DNA of 49,278 bases from Candidatus Woesearchaeota archaeon (GTDB taxonomy: Archaea > Nanobdellota > Nanobdellia > SCGC-AAA011-G17 > JACPIM01): positions 1-49,278 of the forward strand of contig JACPIM010000009.1 of the NCBI GenBank assembly GCA_016188045.1. The letters run 5' to 3'. Below the pieces are notes generated by a model that was given only the letters and a program-made list of their open reading frames with translations, did not search any database and was not told the origin of the DNA. Each line of letters begins with the position of its first letter. The stretch's first letter is position 1. Below, piece by piece: positions 10,801 through 19,442 of the stretch. A program made the position numbers and the translations under genes.

Positions 10801-11208
10801 ATTGCATTGTGAGTTGGTTGTTATCTTGCAATTAGAACCCAGAATACAACATCCCTGTTTACATTGAGAGATAGTTTCGATATTGCCTTGTAAGATATTG
10901 CCTTGTTGATCAGTACATTCCTGAGGAAGAACCTTGGAATTACAAACACCATTTGAAAGCTGACATGTAACTAAATTTGATTCTGAACATGTTGAATCTT
11001 CATCACAGCTTTGAACCGGATTTATTGGAGTTTCACAATTATCCTGAGATGTTATCTGGCAATAAGTATCATCTTTTGTTTTTTGGCAACAACCTTGCTG
11101 TGTCTCTTGTGCGGTTACTTTTTCTGAAAATACTGGAAATGAAAATAAGGAAAATATTATTATACTTAAAATAAAAAATGCTTTTTCTTTTAGAAACCTC
11201 TTTTTCAT
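7846..11208 (-). CDS. Giant Cys-rich secreted/surface protein (1120 aa), paralogue of 1549-aa protein
   Basis: A signal peptide (about residues 1-33) is followed by the same GCCQKTKDDTYC / ECCEKTVSGDFC-type opening knot seen in the 1549-aa neighbour. The N-terminal half is Cys-rich. A Gly/Ile/Ala-rich hydrophobic stretch lies at about 590-630. A cluster with C-x-EYRC-x-ALGTAC follows, then Ig-like modules ending in Y-x-(I/F)-x-C-x-D near 808, 924, 1019 and 1103. The shared architecture implies an old tandem duplication followed by divergence. It lies 38 bp behind PCNA on the same strand. It is probably a cell-surface structural or adhesive protein; no enzymatic motif is visible. Confidence 0.85.
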   Translation of the reverse strand: MKKRFLKEKAFFILSIIIFSLFSFPVFSEKVTAQETQQGCCQKTKDDTYCQITSQDNCETPINPVQSCDEDSTCSESNLVTCQLSNGVCNSKVLPQECTDQQGNILQGNIETISQCKQGCCILGSNCKITTNSQCNSDAADHPGLTPEFKPDIIDTTCTDICIGMEEGCCITEGAYSFVKKVDCKGEFNLGKMCSSLPNSPCEKNKGTGCYDGNVHSEDSCGNKEELKEKCNLENNKFCKDNTQTNTPICEDTSCKDPYVDKWNIHDTDLGPGKVKQEGESWCIYESPTGNYYDRPGSIHYRHYCLQGQEIVEPCRGYREEVCSQGSNLGGDTSFKEIQNIVELGIEMISPISPGDFPLVLNNGGLSSAECIENNIYDSKITTDVSTVPLGFAFWESPSLEGRLSTPMQFVLGAVQGQISGSGSVIGQMLSSNFDIQGSTATAMSDRPDLPRTEPNQDTNSICSKANEQVTVKYLVGEFCPNSCVKNCYAEKDDWITKKAEQCKSLGDCGLDYGVEADQPSGFLSFSAYWTGSAPGPRPSMISPLKVVEWGTKIGVFKGMKGLSGEFNLLLSKYTCLGRGGGKNASLNSRLATGGIGAGIGLVLFGFNPLGAIAAIIGAIIGALLGGCEEKTKTVTVTCKPWSPPVGGDNCDKCRVQEKFEDLKNVDGNQFNTCTEYRCRALGTACKFIPNAEDNNGGICANIDPTDVSSPKISPNYEEFEKQEISKSDITEHSRGFKINKLLPAYQPFTLALTTDELAICSYTVGTPKNKFEDMDHTITTSYIQDHRILIAHPPSSANEEITTDYYIICQDVQGNPKSTTASYEVEFTTKKEPDLAPPVVEDITLTDSPGNTLIKNGLSEVNFLVFLYDSSEVKCRWSTTEVKYNDMPQENRIHCPDERQDTIYFQCTGTLTGIQQGNNDFYISCKDESENHWISAPKKMTLTGTDKLQVEFLESDKPSDTLYNNAFTLAVATTGGAQDGTATCHYSIDKGQFMKFQNTDAKVHSQSQGPLVQRRYHYDIKCNDVAGNEAVTQLEFTVGKDLEPPKLNNIYKESNSLFITLNEPSTCKFSDKDFNYDSEGAELQGKETTVQTTTITQNYYFIKCKDQYNNNFGPIEIYT

Positions 11209-11246
11209 AGAGTTATTTAGTGTTTATCTATTCTTATAAATTTTTC

Positions 11247-11990
11247 TTAATCACTAATTCTTGGTGCCAATATGAACTCTAGTTTCATTCTATCTTTTAC
11301 AGAATAATCTAACTTTAGAGGATAATCTTTACTAAACTGCAGGCTTATTTGATTTGATAATTTAGAAGCTTTAATCATCTTTTTTAGATATTCTATTGAA
11401 TATTTTGAGGTTACTGGTTCTGACTTTAGTTCTATTGATAGATTTTCATCTGCTGGAAATTCTGCTTTTGCAGAATGTAAGTGAGATTCTGAGGCCATTA
11501 TGAACTTTTCTTTTTCTGCGGTTAATGCAACTGAATCTCCTATGATACTCATATCTTCAATCGCTTCATTAAAATCTGTAGTTGCTAAACTTATGTTAGC
11601 TAAAAATTTTAGATCTGGAATTCTTTGCTCTTTTTCATCTAATCTTAATAATGATAAATTAAAAGTCCTAGTTGAGGTTCCTACAATTTTTATTTTTAAT
11701 CTGTTTTTTTCTTCATCTAAAGACAATATTATCGTATCTGTTGGTTTGGCTCTTTTAAGAACCTGTCTAAATGCTTCTAGGTTGACTGCTAGTTCTTTTT
11801 CTTTTGGTAATTCGTAATCTGCAAATGATGATGACAATAAAGTGAAAGAAACCATAGCCACGTTCGCTGGATCCATTGCTATTATATTTATTTTATCTTT
11901 TTGGACTTTTAATGTTACTTCATTTACTAGCTCTGAAATTATAGAAATACTCTCTGTTAGATATTTAGATTCTGTTAAAGTTAATTTCAT
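11247..11990 (-). CDS. pcn: DNA polymerase sliding clamp (PCNA)
   Basis: The 247-aa product has the length and two-domain repeat of archaeal PCNA, which trimerises around DNA to tether polymerase, FEN1 and ligase. Visible signatures are MDPANVAMV in the first domain, the VNLEAFRQVLKRAKPTDTI segment, the acidic interdomain connector after about residue 115, and the C-terminal SKYSIEYLKKMIKASKL plus KLEFILAPRISD tail. ATG at 11990 is preferred; a GTG lies one codon upstream. A TATA-like TTTTTAAAT at about 12011-12021 is only some 20-30 nt upstream, implying a very short leader. It is the only clamp gene in the window. Confidence 0.97.
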   Translation of the reverse strand: MKLTLTESKYLTESISIISELVNEVTLKVQKDKINIIAMDPANVAMVSFTLLSSSFADYELPKEKELAVNLEAFRQVLKRAKPTDTIILSLDEEKNRLKIKIVGTSTRTFNLSLLRLDEKEQRIPDLKFLANISLATTDFNEAIEDMSIIGDSVALTAEKEKFIMASESHLHSAKAEFPADENLSIELKSEPVTSKYSIEYLKKMIKASKLSNQISLQFSKDYPLKLDYSVKDRMKLEFILAPRISD

Positions 11991-12010
11991 CACTTTTGCT
12001 ATAAGAAGGA

Positions 12011-12021
12011 AATTTAAAAAG
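12011..12021 (-). promoter_or_regulatory. TATA box of PCNA gene
   Basis: On the minus strand CTTTTTAAATT lies about 20-30 nt before the ATG at 11990. Archaeal transcription starts about 25 nt after the TATA box, so the message would be nearly leaderless. Confidence 0.5.
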
Positions 12022-12050
12022 ATTGTTATGAAGAGAAATATAGGTTACTA

Positions 12051-13874
12051 TTATGCATTGCACAAATTGGTATTATAACAAATAATCATGGGTGCTACTT
12101 CCCTATCTACTTCTTCGCTTGATAGTGCCAAATATCCAGCCAGAATAACAGAAGGATCCATTGTCGGTTCTAAACCATATACCAGTGTCGGGTCTTGAAT
12201 AAGATCTACTGCTGGACGTGAAGCTGGTTGGGAAGCAGGCATTTCTCTACCGCAACAGGCATTAATTAGATCTGTTATTAAATCCAGATTTGGTTTATTA
12301 ATCTTTGCTGTTATGTCAACTGTGCCTTTATCTTCTTTTTTACCAGCATTGACTACAATATATTTTGAGCTTTTATGGTTCTCTTCGGGCATTTCATTAA
12401 ACCAGGCTATAAGATTTGTGACAATCGATCCAAATGCTTCTTGAGTGATTATATAATAGCGATCAATTGGTGCATTTTCAAGTATAGTATCCCAAATTGG
12501 TTTTTCAGTAACTTGATTTCCTATAAGATAGCTTGCAGTTAAATCTTCATGTATGGTCAAAATATATTTATCTTTTAAATAAGTTTTTATATTCTCTATT
12601 GTTTGACTATCAAGAGTTGTGCCTGTTTTTGGTTTATTTGCTATTTTAAGTAGTATATCATCATCTAACCCTTCTGCTGTCGTAATTTTTATTATAAGAT
12701 CTCCTTTTATTAACTGTGAGTTAATACGATATATACTGGCCGGTAATTTTAATGTTTGTTCTATCAATTTATTAAATTCTGCACCAATATTGCTTTGGGA
12801 GCTAATTCCATAAGCTTGGCTGCTAATATCCAAAAATAATTTTTCTAAATCACTAATGATCCATAATCTTATAGACATTGGTGTTAATGGTGAAATTTCA
12901 CTTTTATCGGAATAAGAATTGTAATCTAAACGTAATTTTAAAGTTTCTGGAAGATAACAACCAAAACTACTACTTCTGGATTGATCTTTAGAACTTTTAA
13001 AAGTAAGATCTAAATCGCCAGCTATTAGTGTTTTTTCAAGATCTATGATTTTAGGTGATGGATCTATTACAGGAACTTTTGACTTTTTGAAGTTTTTACC
13101 TTTAAGCAAGGCCGTAGTCTTTTCATTTGCCAATTCATCATATGCATCACCCCCACTTGGAAAAAGACTGGCTATAAATCCTATAGCCCCCCTGTTAGGA
13201 ATCTTTTTGATTTTTTCTATGAATGGTTCATTATTTTTTACTTTATTTACTACCTCTACTGTTTTTTGTATTTCTTCATTTGTTAAAAACCCTGGGTTTA
13301 TAGTTGCTTTTGCTTCTATAGACCCAGAAAATTGAGCCCCAACCGAGTATGTGCTTGTTTCTTCTAATATTTGAAGAGGACAAATCGGTGGTGGTGTTGA
13401 TGGTGGTTGGTTACTTGGTCCACTGCCCGGTCTTGGGGTTGGTTCAGAATCACTTTCAGAGCGATCATTTGCATTAGTGCATTGGATATCCCTATCCCTA
13501 ACTCCAGTTACTTTGCCATCATAGTCTATACCCCCATCATTATCATTATCAATACCATCGTTACATTCTGGTTGTACTGTTGGTCCAGGAACATGTCTAC
13601 ATTTACACCAAAGTTCTTGATTTGGAATATCTTGTCCATTACAACCACTTATTATTTCGCCCGATGGCGGTTCTTGGCATCTCCATGTTAGCGAGTTTAA
13701 ATTTGGTTCACATTCCTCACCTGGCTCCAAAACATCATTACCACATACATAATTGAATGGTGGATAAGGTGGATCTCCTACTGTAGAATATTGTGCTGAA
13801 ATTGTTTTAGCAAATAGGACACCATTTAACATTAATACAATAATAAAAATACATATCTTAATTTGCTTTTTCAT
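12051..13874 (-). CDS. Secreted protein with Cys-rich N-terminus and Ca-binding-like DNDNDG motif
   Basis: A signal peptide (KKQIKICIFIIVLMLNGVLF...SA) leads into CGNDVLEPGEECEP, CRHVPGPTVQPEC and NDGIDNDNDGGIDYDG, the last an Asp-rich loop like those in MopE/thrombospondin-type calcium-binding repeats. A Pro-rich linker (about residues 145-165) leads into a large domain of about 440 residues that I do not recognise. ATG 13874 is chosen because it lies one base after the stop of the upstream gene and has GAGGTT before it; an in-frame ATG at 13895 would add seven residues and overlap the upstream gene. It probably forms an operon with the upstream lipoprotein. Function unknown; surface location inferred. 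Confidence 0.8.
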   Translation of the reverse strand: MKKQIKICIFIIVLMLNGVLFAKTISAQYSTVGDPPYPPFNYVCGNDVLEPGEECEPNLNSLTWRCQEPPSGEIISGCNGQDIPNQELWCKCRHVPGPTVQPECNDGIDNDNDGGIDYDGKVTGVRDRDIQCTNANDRSESDSEPTPRPGSGPSNQPPSTPPPICPLQILEETSTYSVGAQFSGSIEAKATINPGFLTNEEIQKTVEVVNKVKNNEPFIEKIKKIPNRGAIGFIASLFPSGGDAYDELANEKTTALLKGKNFKKSKVPVIDPSPKIIDLEKTLIAGDLDLTFKSSKDQSRSSSFGCYLPETLKLRLDYNSYSDKSEISPLTPMSIRLWIISDLEKLFLDISSQAYGISSQSNIGAEFNKLIEQTLKLPASIYRINSQLIKGDLIIKITTAEGLDDDILLKIANKPKTGTTLDSQTIENIKTYLKDKYILTIHEDLTASYLIGNQVTEKPIWDTILENAPIDRYYIITQEAFGSIVTNLIAWFNEMPEENHKSSKYIVVNAGKKEDKGTVDITAKINKPNLDLITDLINACCGREMPASQPASRPAVDLIQDPTLVYGLEPTMDPSVILAGYLALSSEEVDREVAPMIICYNTNLCNA

Positions 13875-13875
13875 T

Positions 13876-14628
13876 TTAGTTTTTAACCTCTTCAATTTCT
13901 TGTGGGTTTATTAGTTCAAACTCTTCAAACTCTAAATTATCTGCTTTTTTCTTAGGTATTTTTATTTTTGCTGTATAAACGCAACTTGGTGAATTTGTAT
14001 TTACTATCACTTTGCCAACCAAGGGATTTTGATTTTGTGGATATTCCTCATTTACTAATAACCAATTTATTCCATCATCTGAAAATGCGGTTGGTATATT
14101 ATCCGCTGTTGTAGACCCATCTTTGTATACATTACATCCTTGTGATAAACTTCCTTCAATTGTTAAAACATGAGAAGGTGAATTTATGTCTATTATATAT
14201 TTTCCAGTTCCTATTATTTTGTAGAGGTTATATAAACTGGGTATTCTTGTTGATACCGACCAGAAATTATTACAATTCATCTTATCTGGTGTTAATACAT
14301 ATTCTCTTCTCTGGCCATAGTCTGTTATTATAGTAACAATATAAGAACCATCTGAAAAACTAGTTTCACTTGGGATGGTATTTGCTGCACCGATATTCTC
14401 TTCTGTAATCTGACCATATACTAAAAAGTTGCCATCCAAGGTGGGTCTTATTGTGCTAACAGCATCGTCATTTACCTCAATGAAAACCAAAGCTTCTCCG
14501 CTACAATCTTCAATTCTTTGTTTTGCTTGTTCTAGATTTAGAGGGCCTATTGGTTGTTGTAAAAAAACACAGCCAGACAAAGCAAAAAGTGAAATAATTA
14601 TTACCAAAATAAAACTGCCTCTTTTCAT
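13876..14628 (-). CDS. Putative secreted lipoprotein
   Basis: The start MKRGSFILVIIISLFALSGC has the basic, hydrophobic and lipobox (LSGC) pattern of a lipoprotein signal, with the Cys at about residue 20 as the lipidated residue. The mature part is beta-rich, with few Cys and an acidic tail (EFEEFELINPQEIEEVKN). It is followed one base later by the secreted 12051-13874 gene, so the two are likely co-transcribed. A TATA-like TATAAAAAAC at about 14659-14668 lies some 31-40 nt upstream. I do not recognise a family. Confidence 0.75.
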   Translation of the reverse strand: MKRGSFILVIIISLFALSGCVFLQQPIGPLNLEQAKQRIEDCSGEALVFIEVNDDAVSTIRPTLDGNFLVYGQITEENIGAANTIPSETSFSDGSYIVTIITDYGQRREYVLTPDKMNCNNFWSVSTRIPSLYNLYKIIGTGKYIIDINSPSHVLTIEGSLSQGCNVYKDGSTTADNIPTAFSDDGINWLLVNEEYPQNQNPLVGKVIVNTNSPSCVYTAKIKIPKKKADNLEFEEFELINPQEIEEVKN

Positions 14629-14702
14629 TAATAGAATTAATAATTTACATATTTATTAAGTTTTTTATAGATTAAAAAGTCCGTTTATAAAACACATAAA
14701 TA

Positions 14703-14712
14703 TTTATAAATT
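14703..14712 (+). promoter_or_regulatory. TATA box of zinc-ribbon gene
   Basis: TTTATAAATT lies 21-30 nt before ATG 14733 in the divergent 104-bp gap, the expected position for an archaeal promoter giving a short leader. Confidence 0.45.
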
Positions 14713-14732
14713 ATAAAAAGCAAAGATAAATC

Positions 14733-15206
14733 ATGCCACATCAATGTGTTCGATGTAAGACTTTTTATGAAGATGGGAGTAGCCAGATACTTAAAGGGTG
14801 CGATAACTGCGGCGGAAGGTTTTTCTTTTATGTTAAAAAAGAGTCTATTAAAAAAGCTGAAGAGATAACCACTAATCTGTCGAGAGAAGAAGTAGATGAG
14901 ATGGAGAAGGATGTTATTGACATTATAGGAGATAAATTTGAAGAAGATAAACCTATTGTTCTAAATTTAGAAAACATTAGAGTTTTAAAACCTGGCAAAT
15001 TCGAAATTGACTTGGTTGATTTATTTCAAGGCAAACCTTTGGTATATAAATTGGAAGATGGCAAGTATTTCATTGATGTTCCTAGTGTTTTTTCTGCTAA
15101 AGAACTAGAATATAAGGATAAACCTTTATCAACTACAGAAGATAATGAAGTAGATAAAAAAGAGGAAAAAACCGGGGTTAAAAAAGAGAAAAATCCACTG
15201 GATTAG
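14733..15206 (+). CDS. Zn-ribbon containing archaeal protein (COG3364-like)
   Basis: The N-terminus carries CVRCKTFYEDGSSQILKGC-x-x-C, a CxxC...CxxC zinc ribbon (residues about 4-28), followed by a conserved-looking C-terminal strand-rich segment (RVLKPGKFEIDLVDLFQGKPLVY) and a charged Lys/Glu tail. This matches the archaeal Zn-ribbon family usually placed in COG3364, of unknown biochemical role. It is monocistronic-looking, with its own TATA box and a TAG stop. Confidence 0.7.
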   Translation: MPHQCVRCKTFYEDGSSQILKGCDNCGGRFFFYVKKESIKKAEEITTNLSREEVDEMEKDVIDIIGDKFEEDKPIVLNLENIRVLKPGKFEIDLVDLFQGKPLVYKLEDGKYFIDVPSVFSAKELEYKDKPLSTTEDNEVDKKEEKTGVKKEKNPLD

Positions 15207-15316
15207 AATCCTCTATCTTTTTGATTAATGATTATAAAAAGGTGGTTGATTTGTTTTTATCCCAAAGTAAAAGTTATATTGAAAAAGTTTAAAAATAAGC
15301 CACCTCTTTGAATTTT

Positions 15317-15628
15317 ATGGTAATAAAAGTTGAGAGATATTCTGAGCCTAATAATGACCACGTGGTCTTGTACCTACCAGAAGGAGAAGGTCGTATAATT
15401 GCTGGGAGAATCGATACTAGTGAATGCTATTCTATAAGTATTATTGTGCCTTGGGGATCATGGTTTTATCCCCATAGTATTGGAAGAGGTATTGAGATTG
15501 TTGATGATGCTACAGAATTGGATTGGAAATCTATTTTTAATAGTTCAACTCACGATTTAATAGCTCTTGTTAGAAAGGCATATATTGCTTTATTGAAATT
15601 AGAACGAGAAGTAGATAAAGATATATAA
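15317..15628 (+). CDS. Small hypothetical protein
   Basis: This frame of about 103 aa starts MVIKVERYSEPNNDHVVLYLPEGEG and continues with a beta-rich segment containing two Trp (VPWGSWFYP) and a C-terminal helix. A TTG three codons upstream is possible, but ATG 15317 is preferred. A TATA-like AGTTTAAAAATA lies near 15287-15298. The gene ends 12 bp from the convergent helicase gene. No family recognised. Confidence 0.55.
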   Translation: MVIKVERYSEPNNDHVVLYLPEGEGRIIAGRIDTSECYSISIIVPWGSWFYPHSIGRGIEIVDDATELDWKSIFNSSTHDLIALVRKAYIALLKLEREVDKDI

Positions 15629-15640
15629 TCTATGGCATAT

Positions 15641-17470
15641 TTAATTATTATTTTCAAAAAATTCCTTTATTCTTGGAACTGGAATTTTGGTTGTTTCAAA
15701 ATTAGCATCTGACGGAAAACATTTTTTATAACTTTGCCAAGAATATCTTTCATCTAAAAAAACAATACAGCCTTTATCTGTTTCAGATCTTATGCAACGG
15801 CCGGCATTTTGCAATGATGTTATAATTGCTGGATAAATATAAGCATAATCCCATCCTTTTGCGAATAATTCATCATAGTAACTGATTAGTTCTTGTGTTT
15901 CTATGTCTGGCTTTGCTAACGGTAAACCAACTACAATAACACATTTCAAAAAATCACCCGGCAAATCGATTCCTTCACCAAAAGAACCGGAAGCTGCACC
16001 TAATAAAACCGCTCCTGATTTATTATAAGATTTGAATTTATCAATCATTTCCTGTCTTTCTAATTTAGATAACCCAGGTTTTTCTATAAAAACTGTTTTT
16101 TCTGATTCATTCAAAAAGGTAAGATTTATTTTATTTAATAAATCATAAGATGGAAAAAATATTGCTGTGTTTCCAGGTACGATATTTGTTATCTCTGAGC
16201 ATATTTTTGATATTTTTTTATACATTGCTTCATCTCTTTTTGTATATTTTGTTGTTACAGTTGGGACTATTAAATTTAATCTGTTTTGCTGAGGAAATGG
16301 ATTAGAGAATTCAGTAGTTACTGTTTTGTTTTTATCTAATCCTAATAAATCCAGGTACATCTCTGTTGGCGATAAAGTTCCTGACATAAATATTAATGAG
16401 TGTGCTGTTAATTGCGAAATCAATAATGAAGGATCTAGACAACGATATGATAAATTAATAAACGGCTTTCCTATTTTTGTAAAACCATTTGAAATTACTC
16501 TTATGAATGATCTATCGGGACCCAGCCAAGATTCAAGAAAATTAGCTACTGTACCTAGGGAAGAGCGTTTTTGCTTGTCTCTAACTTCATCTGCTGCCCA
16601 TTTTAAATCCTCTATCAGATCTAAATTAACAACAAAATCTTCTTTCTTTACTAAGACTTCTTGTTTTTCTATTGGGATAGTTTTTGACAATTGGGATAAG
16701 TTATTCTGAATGTTTAATAACTCGTCTTCAAAACTAAATTTAAAAGCCTTGTCTTCTCTTAAGGCGTAATCTAATGTTATTGAGGAAATATTTGTAGTCA
16801 ATAAATCTCGACAACGATCTGGTAGATTATGAGATTCATCAAAATAAATAATACAGTTTGATAGATCTATTTGTAATCTATTAAATAAAGACTCTCTAAC
16901 TGTTGGAGATAAGATATGATAGTAATCTGCTATAATTACTTTTGCCTTTTTACCTAATAACGCAGCGATTTCATAAGGGCAGAGATTATGTTTAGAACAA
17001 TGCTTAACTAATTCTTCTACATGCAAGGGCTCTTTTATTTCTGATAAGCATAAATTTCTCTGGGTTTTTGATTTTAAGTTTAAATAAAATTCACAATTAT
17101 CTTTTTTCCTTAATTCCCTGCAATATTCGTGAAACTCTGAATTAGATAATATATCAACTCCTGGTTGGAGGCACATATGCTTTTTCCCTATGAAATCAAC
17201 AACTTTAAAATCTGTATTAAATTTTTTTTGGATCTTCTTGGTTGTTTCTATTACAATATGATGCTGAGAGTGTCTTGGTGTTAAGAAAAATAAAGTTTTT
17301 TCATTTTTTATTGCATAGGTTAATGCTGGAGCAAGGTAACTTGCGGTTTTACCGATGCCAGTTGGTGCATGTGCTAGTAAATTTTGTTTATTCTCAATAC
17401 AAGAATAAATTTGCTGCATTAAAGCGCTTTGTACTTTTCTGGGTTCTTGATGGGGAAAAAGAAATTCCAT
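15641..17470 (-). CDS. XPD/Rad3-type Fe-S helicase
   Basis: The protein is a superfamily 2 5'-3' DNA helicase. Visible are Walker A APTGIGKT (about residues 35-42), a cluster of Cys at about 100, 117, 126, 158 and 164 that can supply the four ligands of the 4Fe-4S domain, DESH as the DEAH-box variant (about 211-214), the GASSGSFGEGIDLPG motif, and motif VI QNAGRCIRS. The 609-residue length fits archaeal XPD. It is expected to act in DNA repair. It is the last gene of a long minus-strand run, with its own possible TATA (ATTTATAAATA near 17491-17503) just upstream. Confidence 0.92.
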   Translation of the reverse strand: MEFLFPHQEPRKVQSALMQQIYSCIENKQNLLAHAPTGIGKTASYLAPALTYAIKNEKTLFFLTPRHSQHHIVIETTKKIQKKFNTDFKVVDFIGKKHMCLQPGVDILSNSEFHEYCRELRKKDNCEFYLNLKSKTQRNLCLSEIKEPLHVEELVKHCSKHNLCPYEIAALLGKKAKVIIADYYHILSPTVRESLFNRLQIDLSNCIIYFDESHNLPDRCRDLLTTNISSITLDYALREDKAFKFSFEDELLNIQNNLSQLSKTIPIEKQEVLVKKEDFVVNLDLIEDLKWAADEVRDKQKRSSLGTVANFLESWLGPDRSFIRVISNGFTKIGKPFINLSYRCLDPSLLISQLTAHSLIFMSGTLSPTEMYLDLLGLDKNKTVTTEFSNPFPQQNRLNLIVPTVTTKYTKRDEAMYKKISKICSEITNIVPGNTAIFFPSYDLLNKINLTFLNESEKTVFIEKPGLSKLERQEMIDKFKSYNKSGAVLLGAASGSFGEGIDLPGDFLKCVIVVGLPLAKPDIETQELISYYDELFAKGWDYAYIYPAIITSLQNAGRCIRSETDKGCIVFLDERYSWQSYKKCFPSDANFETTKIPVPRIKEFFENNN

Positions 17471-17535
17471 TTTTATAATAATTAAAATACTAATTTATAA
17501 ATATGTGGGAAGAATTGTTCTCAGATATTATAAAA

Positions 17536-17859
17536 CTAATATCTTCTCCAAGTATGATCACATTTAGTGCACTTGAAGAATCTTGTTGGGGCTTCATCAG
17601 CTGCCCTTGTTTGAACTAGCCAATAATAAGCATCTGAATTTTTGCATTTTGGACATTCTTCCTTTGTCTTGGGTAAAGTTTCTATCTTTTTATCAACTAT
17701 CTCTATTTTGTCTTTTTTATCTTCCTTTATTTCTTCTTTTATAACAAAAGACTGCTTATTTTTTTCTTTATAACCACAAGAACAAGCGAGTATTGTTTTT
17801 TTGCCTCTCTTTTTAGGCAACATTATTGAACCACACTTAGCACAAAAAATCTTAATCAC
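17536..17859 (-). CDS. tfs: Transcription factor S (TFIIS-like RNA cleavage factor)
   Basis: The 107-aa protein has two zinc ribbons: N-terminal CAKCG...CSCG, and C-terminal CPKC-x(9)-YWLVQTRAADEAPTRFFKCTKC. The DE in AADEAP is the acidic pair that reaches into the RNA polymerase active site to stimulate cleavage of backtracked RNA. The Lys/Glu/Asp-rich linker between ribbons is normal for the family. It lies in a run with RpoL, signal peptidase and MBF1. Confidence 0.95.
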   Translation of the reverse strand: MIKIFCAKCGSIMLPKKRGKKTILACSCGYKEKNKQSFVIKEEIKEDKKDKIEIVDKKIETLPKTKEECPKCKNSDAYYWLVQTRAADEAPTRFFKCTKCDHTWRRY

Positions 17860-17894
17860 CCACTTGAAATTTTTCCTTTTATATTAAATTAAGG

Positions 17895-18479
17895 TTATTT
17901 AAATATTCCTATGATAAAGGATATAACTGGTTTTAGGATTGGGTTAAAAATATAGTCAATAAATAGTATTTTTATATATCCCAGTAAAGGTATTCTTATT
18001 ACCGCCTTACCAACAGAAGAACTTACTGAAGTTGGATCTTTGTCTGAGTTATGATCTCCTTTCATGATGAAAGAGGAATCTTGATTTATTTTTACAACTC
18101 TGTGGATTATTGGATAAGTATTAGTGCTTGTGTAAACAATTACATCACCTACTTTAACATTTTTAGAACCGAATAATACCATAATATCGCCTTTGTTAAA
18201 ACCGTTTTTAAAACGGAATTTTTCAAACTGCTCTTTTGTAATATTGTTTTTTTCGTACCAGTTGCCATTAACAGACCACCATTCATCAAAATTCCTTTGA
18301 TTGTGTTCCATAGAACCAGAAACAACTGCCACTAACGGATAATTTGTATTAAAAATTAAGCCTAGGCCAGGATATATCAGGAATTTTACAATTACTAAAG
18401 CTAGTATAATATTTACAATCCAAGACAATATAGAATCCTCATGCCAGATAAAGTTCCAAATTTTTCTAAAAGTTGACAT
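17895..18479 (-). CDS. Signal peptidase I (archaeal/ER type)
   Basis: An N-terminal transmembrane helix (about 20-45) is followed by VVSGSM (catalytic Ser about residue 56), GDIMVL, GDVIVY, PIIHRVV (the catalytic His of the Ser-His archaeal/Sec11 type) and MKGDHNSDKDP. A C-terminal hydrophobic segment gives a second anchor. It cleaves Sec signal peptides, and the window encodes several very large secreted substrates. Gaps to neighbours on the same strand are about 35-39 bp. Confidence 0.95.
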   Translation of the reverse strand: MSTFRKIWNFIWHEDSILSWIVNIILALVIVKFLIYPGLGLIFNTNYPLVAVVSGSMEHNQRNFDEWWSVNGNWYEKNNITKEQFEKFRFKNGFNKGDIMVLFGSKNVKVGDVIVYTSTNTYPIIHRVVKINQDSSFIMKGDHNSDKDPTSVSSSVGKAVIRIPLLGYIKILFIDYIFNPILKPVISFIIGIFK

Positions 18480-18518
18480 TATTGTAGAAAAAATAAAGGA
18501 TATTATAAATGTTTGTTT

Positions 18519-18794
18519 TTATTTTATTAATTTTGTTATTTTTGACTCAAATTCTTTGAATTGTTTTCTTAGTCTTGAAATAGCATCTGATAATACTTTT
18601 TTTGGATCTTTTGAATCTGTTTCCAGAATGAATATTGGTTCATCTTCCAGGGATTGTTCAATCCTGTAACCTGCGGCCTTAACATCTTTATCATTCCATA
18701 ATTCCTCATTTAAGATATTACAGAAAGTGTGTGTTTCTCCTTTTAATTTAAATTTAAGCCTATTTTTTTCTGATTCCAGTACTTCTATTTCCAT
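18519..18794 (-). CDS. rpoL: DNA-directed RNA polymerase subunit L
   Basis: The 91-aa protein shows the Rpb11/RpoL pattern: GETHTFCNILNEELW, a GYRIEQSLEDEPIFILET segment and a C-terminal helix with repeated charged residues. RpoL pairs with RpoD in the polymerase assembly platform. It lies between the methylase and signal peptidase genes. Confidence 0.95.
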   Translation of the reverse strand: MEIEVLESEKNRLKFKLKGETHTFCNILNEELWNDKDVKAAGYRIEQSLEDEPIFILETDSKDPKKVLSDAISRLRKQFKEFESKITKLIK

Positions 18795-18833
18795 AGTAAA
18801 TTTTCTGATTACCTAGTTTTTTAAAGGTTTCTA

Positions 18834-19442
18834 TTATGTTTTTTGGAGTATAAAACAACCTACTTGAACTAAATGCAATTTCTTTTCATGAAACTCCTGC
18901 GATTTTTTTAATGGAAAATCGAATTTAAGTACTTCTTTTAGTTTAAAATGGGTGTTTCTTATTAACGCTTCTATGAATGACTTTGATTCTAGTTTATGAA
19001 AAGAATAGATCCTATTTGAAATTTCAAATGCTTTCAATAGGAATTCCCTGTCTGCATGTTCATTTTGAACACCGAATGGTGGATTTTGAATTACTGTGTC
19101 TACTTTATTTTTGAAATTTTTTACATCTTCCCTTAGAAATATGGCGTTTGATAAATTTAGTGAATTAAAATTTTTCTTTGTTACAAGCAAACTAGATGGA
19201 TCTGAATCTAAAAAAAAGATTTTCTTTGCTCCTAATAAAGAGGCACCAATTCCTAAGATACCATTACCACAACCAAGATCTGCAACTATCTTATTTTTTA
19301 TATCATTGTTCATATAAGCTGACCATAAAACCTCTGCCGCTATATTGCTCGGCGTTGGATATTGCTCCAGTTCAACTTTAGGAGAGTTTACCTGATTTAA
19401 TTTTGATAAAGAAACTTCTAGCTGCTGTTTAGAATTAATCAT
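18834..19442 (-). CDS. METTL5-like RNA/DNA methylase (COG2263-like)
   Basis: A SAM-dependent N6-adenine type methyltransferase. [16 protein letters not shown] precedes motif [15 protein letters not shown] (about residues 52-67), the acidic loop LDSDPSS, and the catalytic NPPFGVQ. Length and arrangement fit the METTL5-like rRNA methylases. The start overlaps the MBF1 stop by 4 nt (ATGA), so translation is coupled. The rRNA substrate is inferred from the family. Confidence 0.85.
   Translation of the reverse strand: MINSKQQLEVSLSKLNQVNSPKVELEQYPTPSNIAAEVLWSAYMNNDIKNKIVADLGCGNGILGIGASLLGAKKIFFLDSDPSSLLVTKKNFNSLNLSNAIFLREDVKNFKNKVDTVIQNPPFGVQNEHADREFLLKAFEISNRIYSFHKLESKSFIEALIRNTHFKLKEVLKFDFPLKKSQEFHEKKLHLVQVGCFILQKT

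Noticed and set aside
15249..15304. GGTGG...CCACC inverted repeat before the 106-codon gene
   Set aside because: Arms of 6-7 bp separated by more than 40 nt and A/T-rich surroundings make chance pairing likely.
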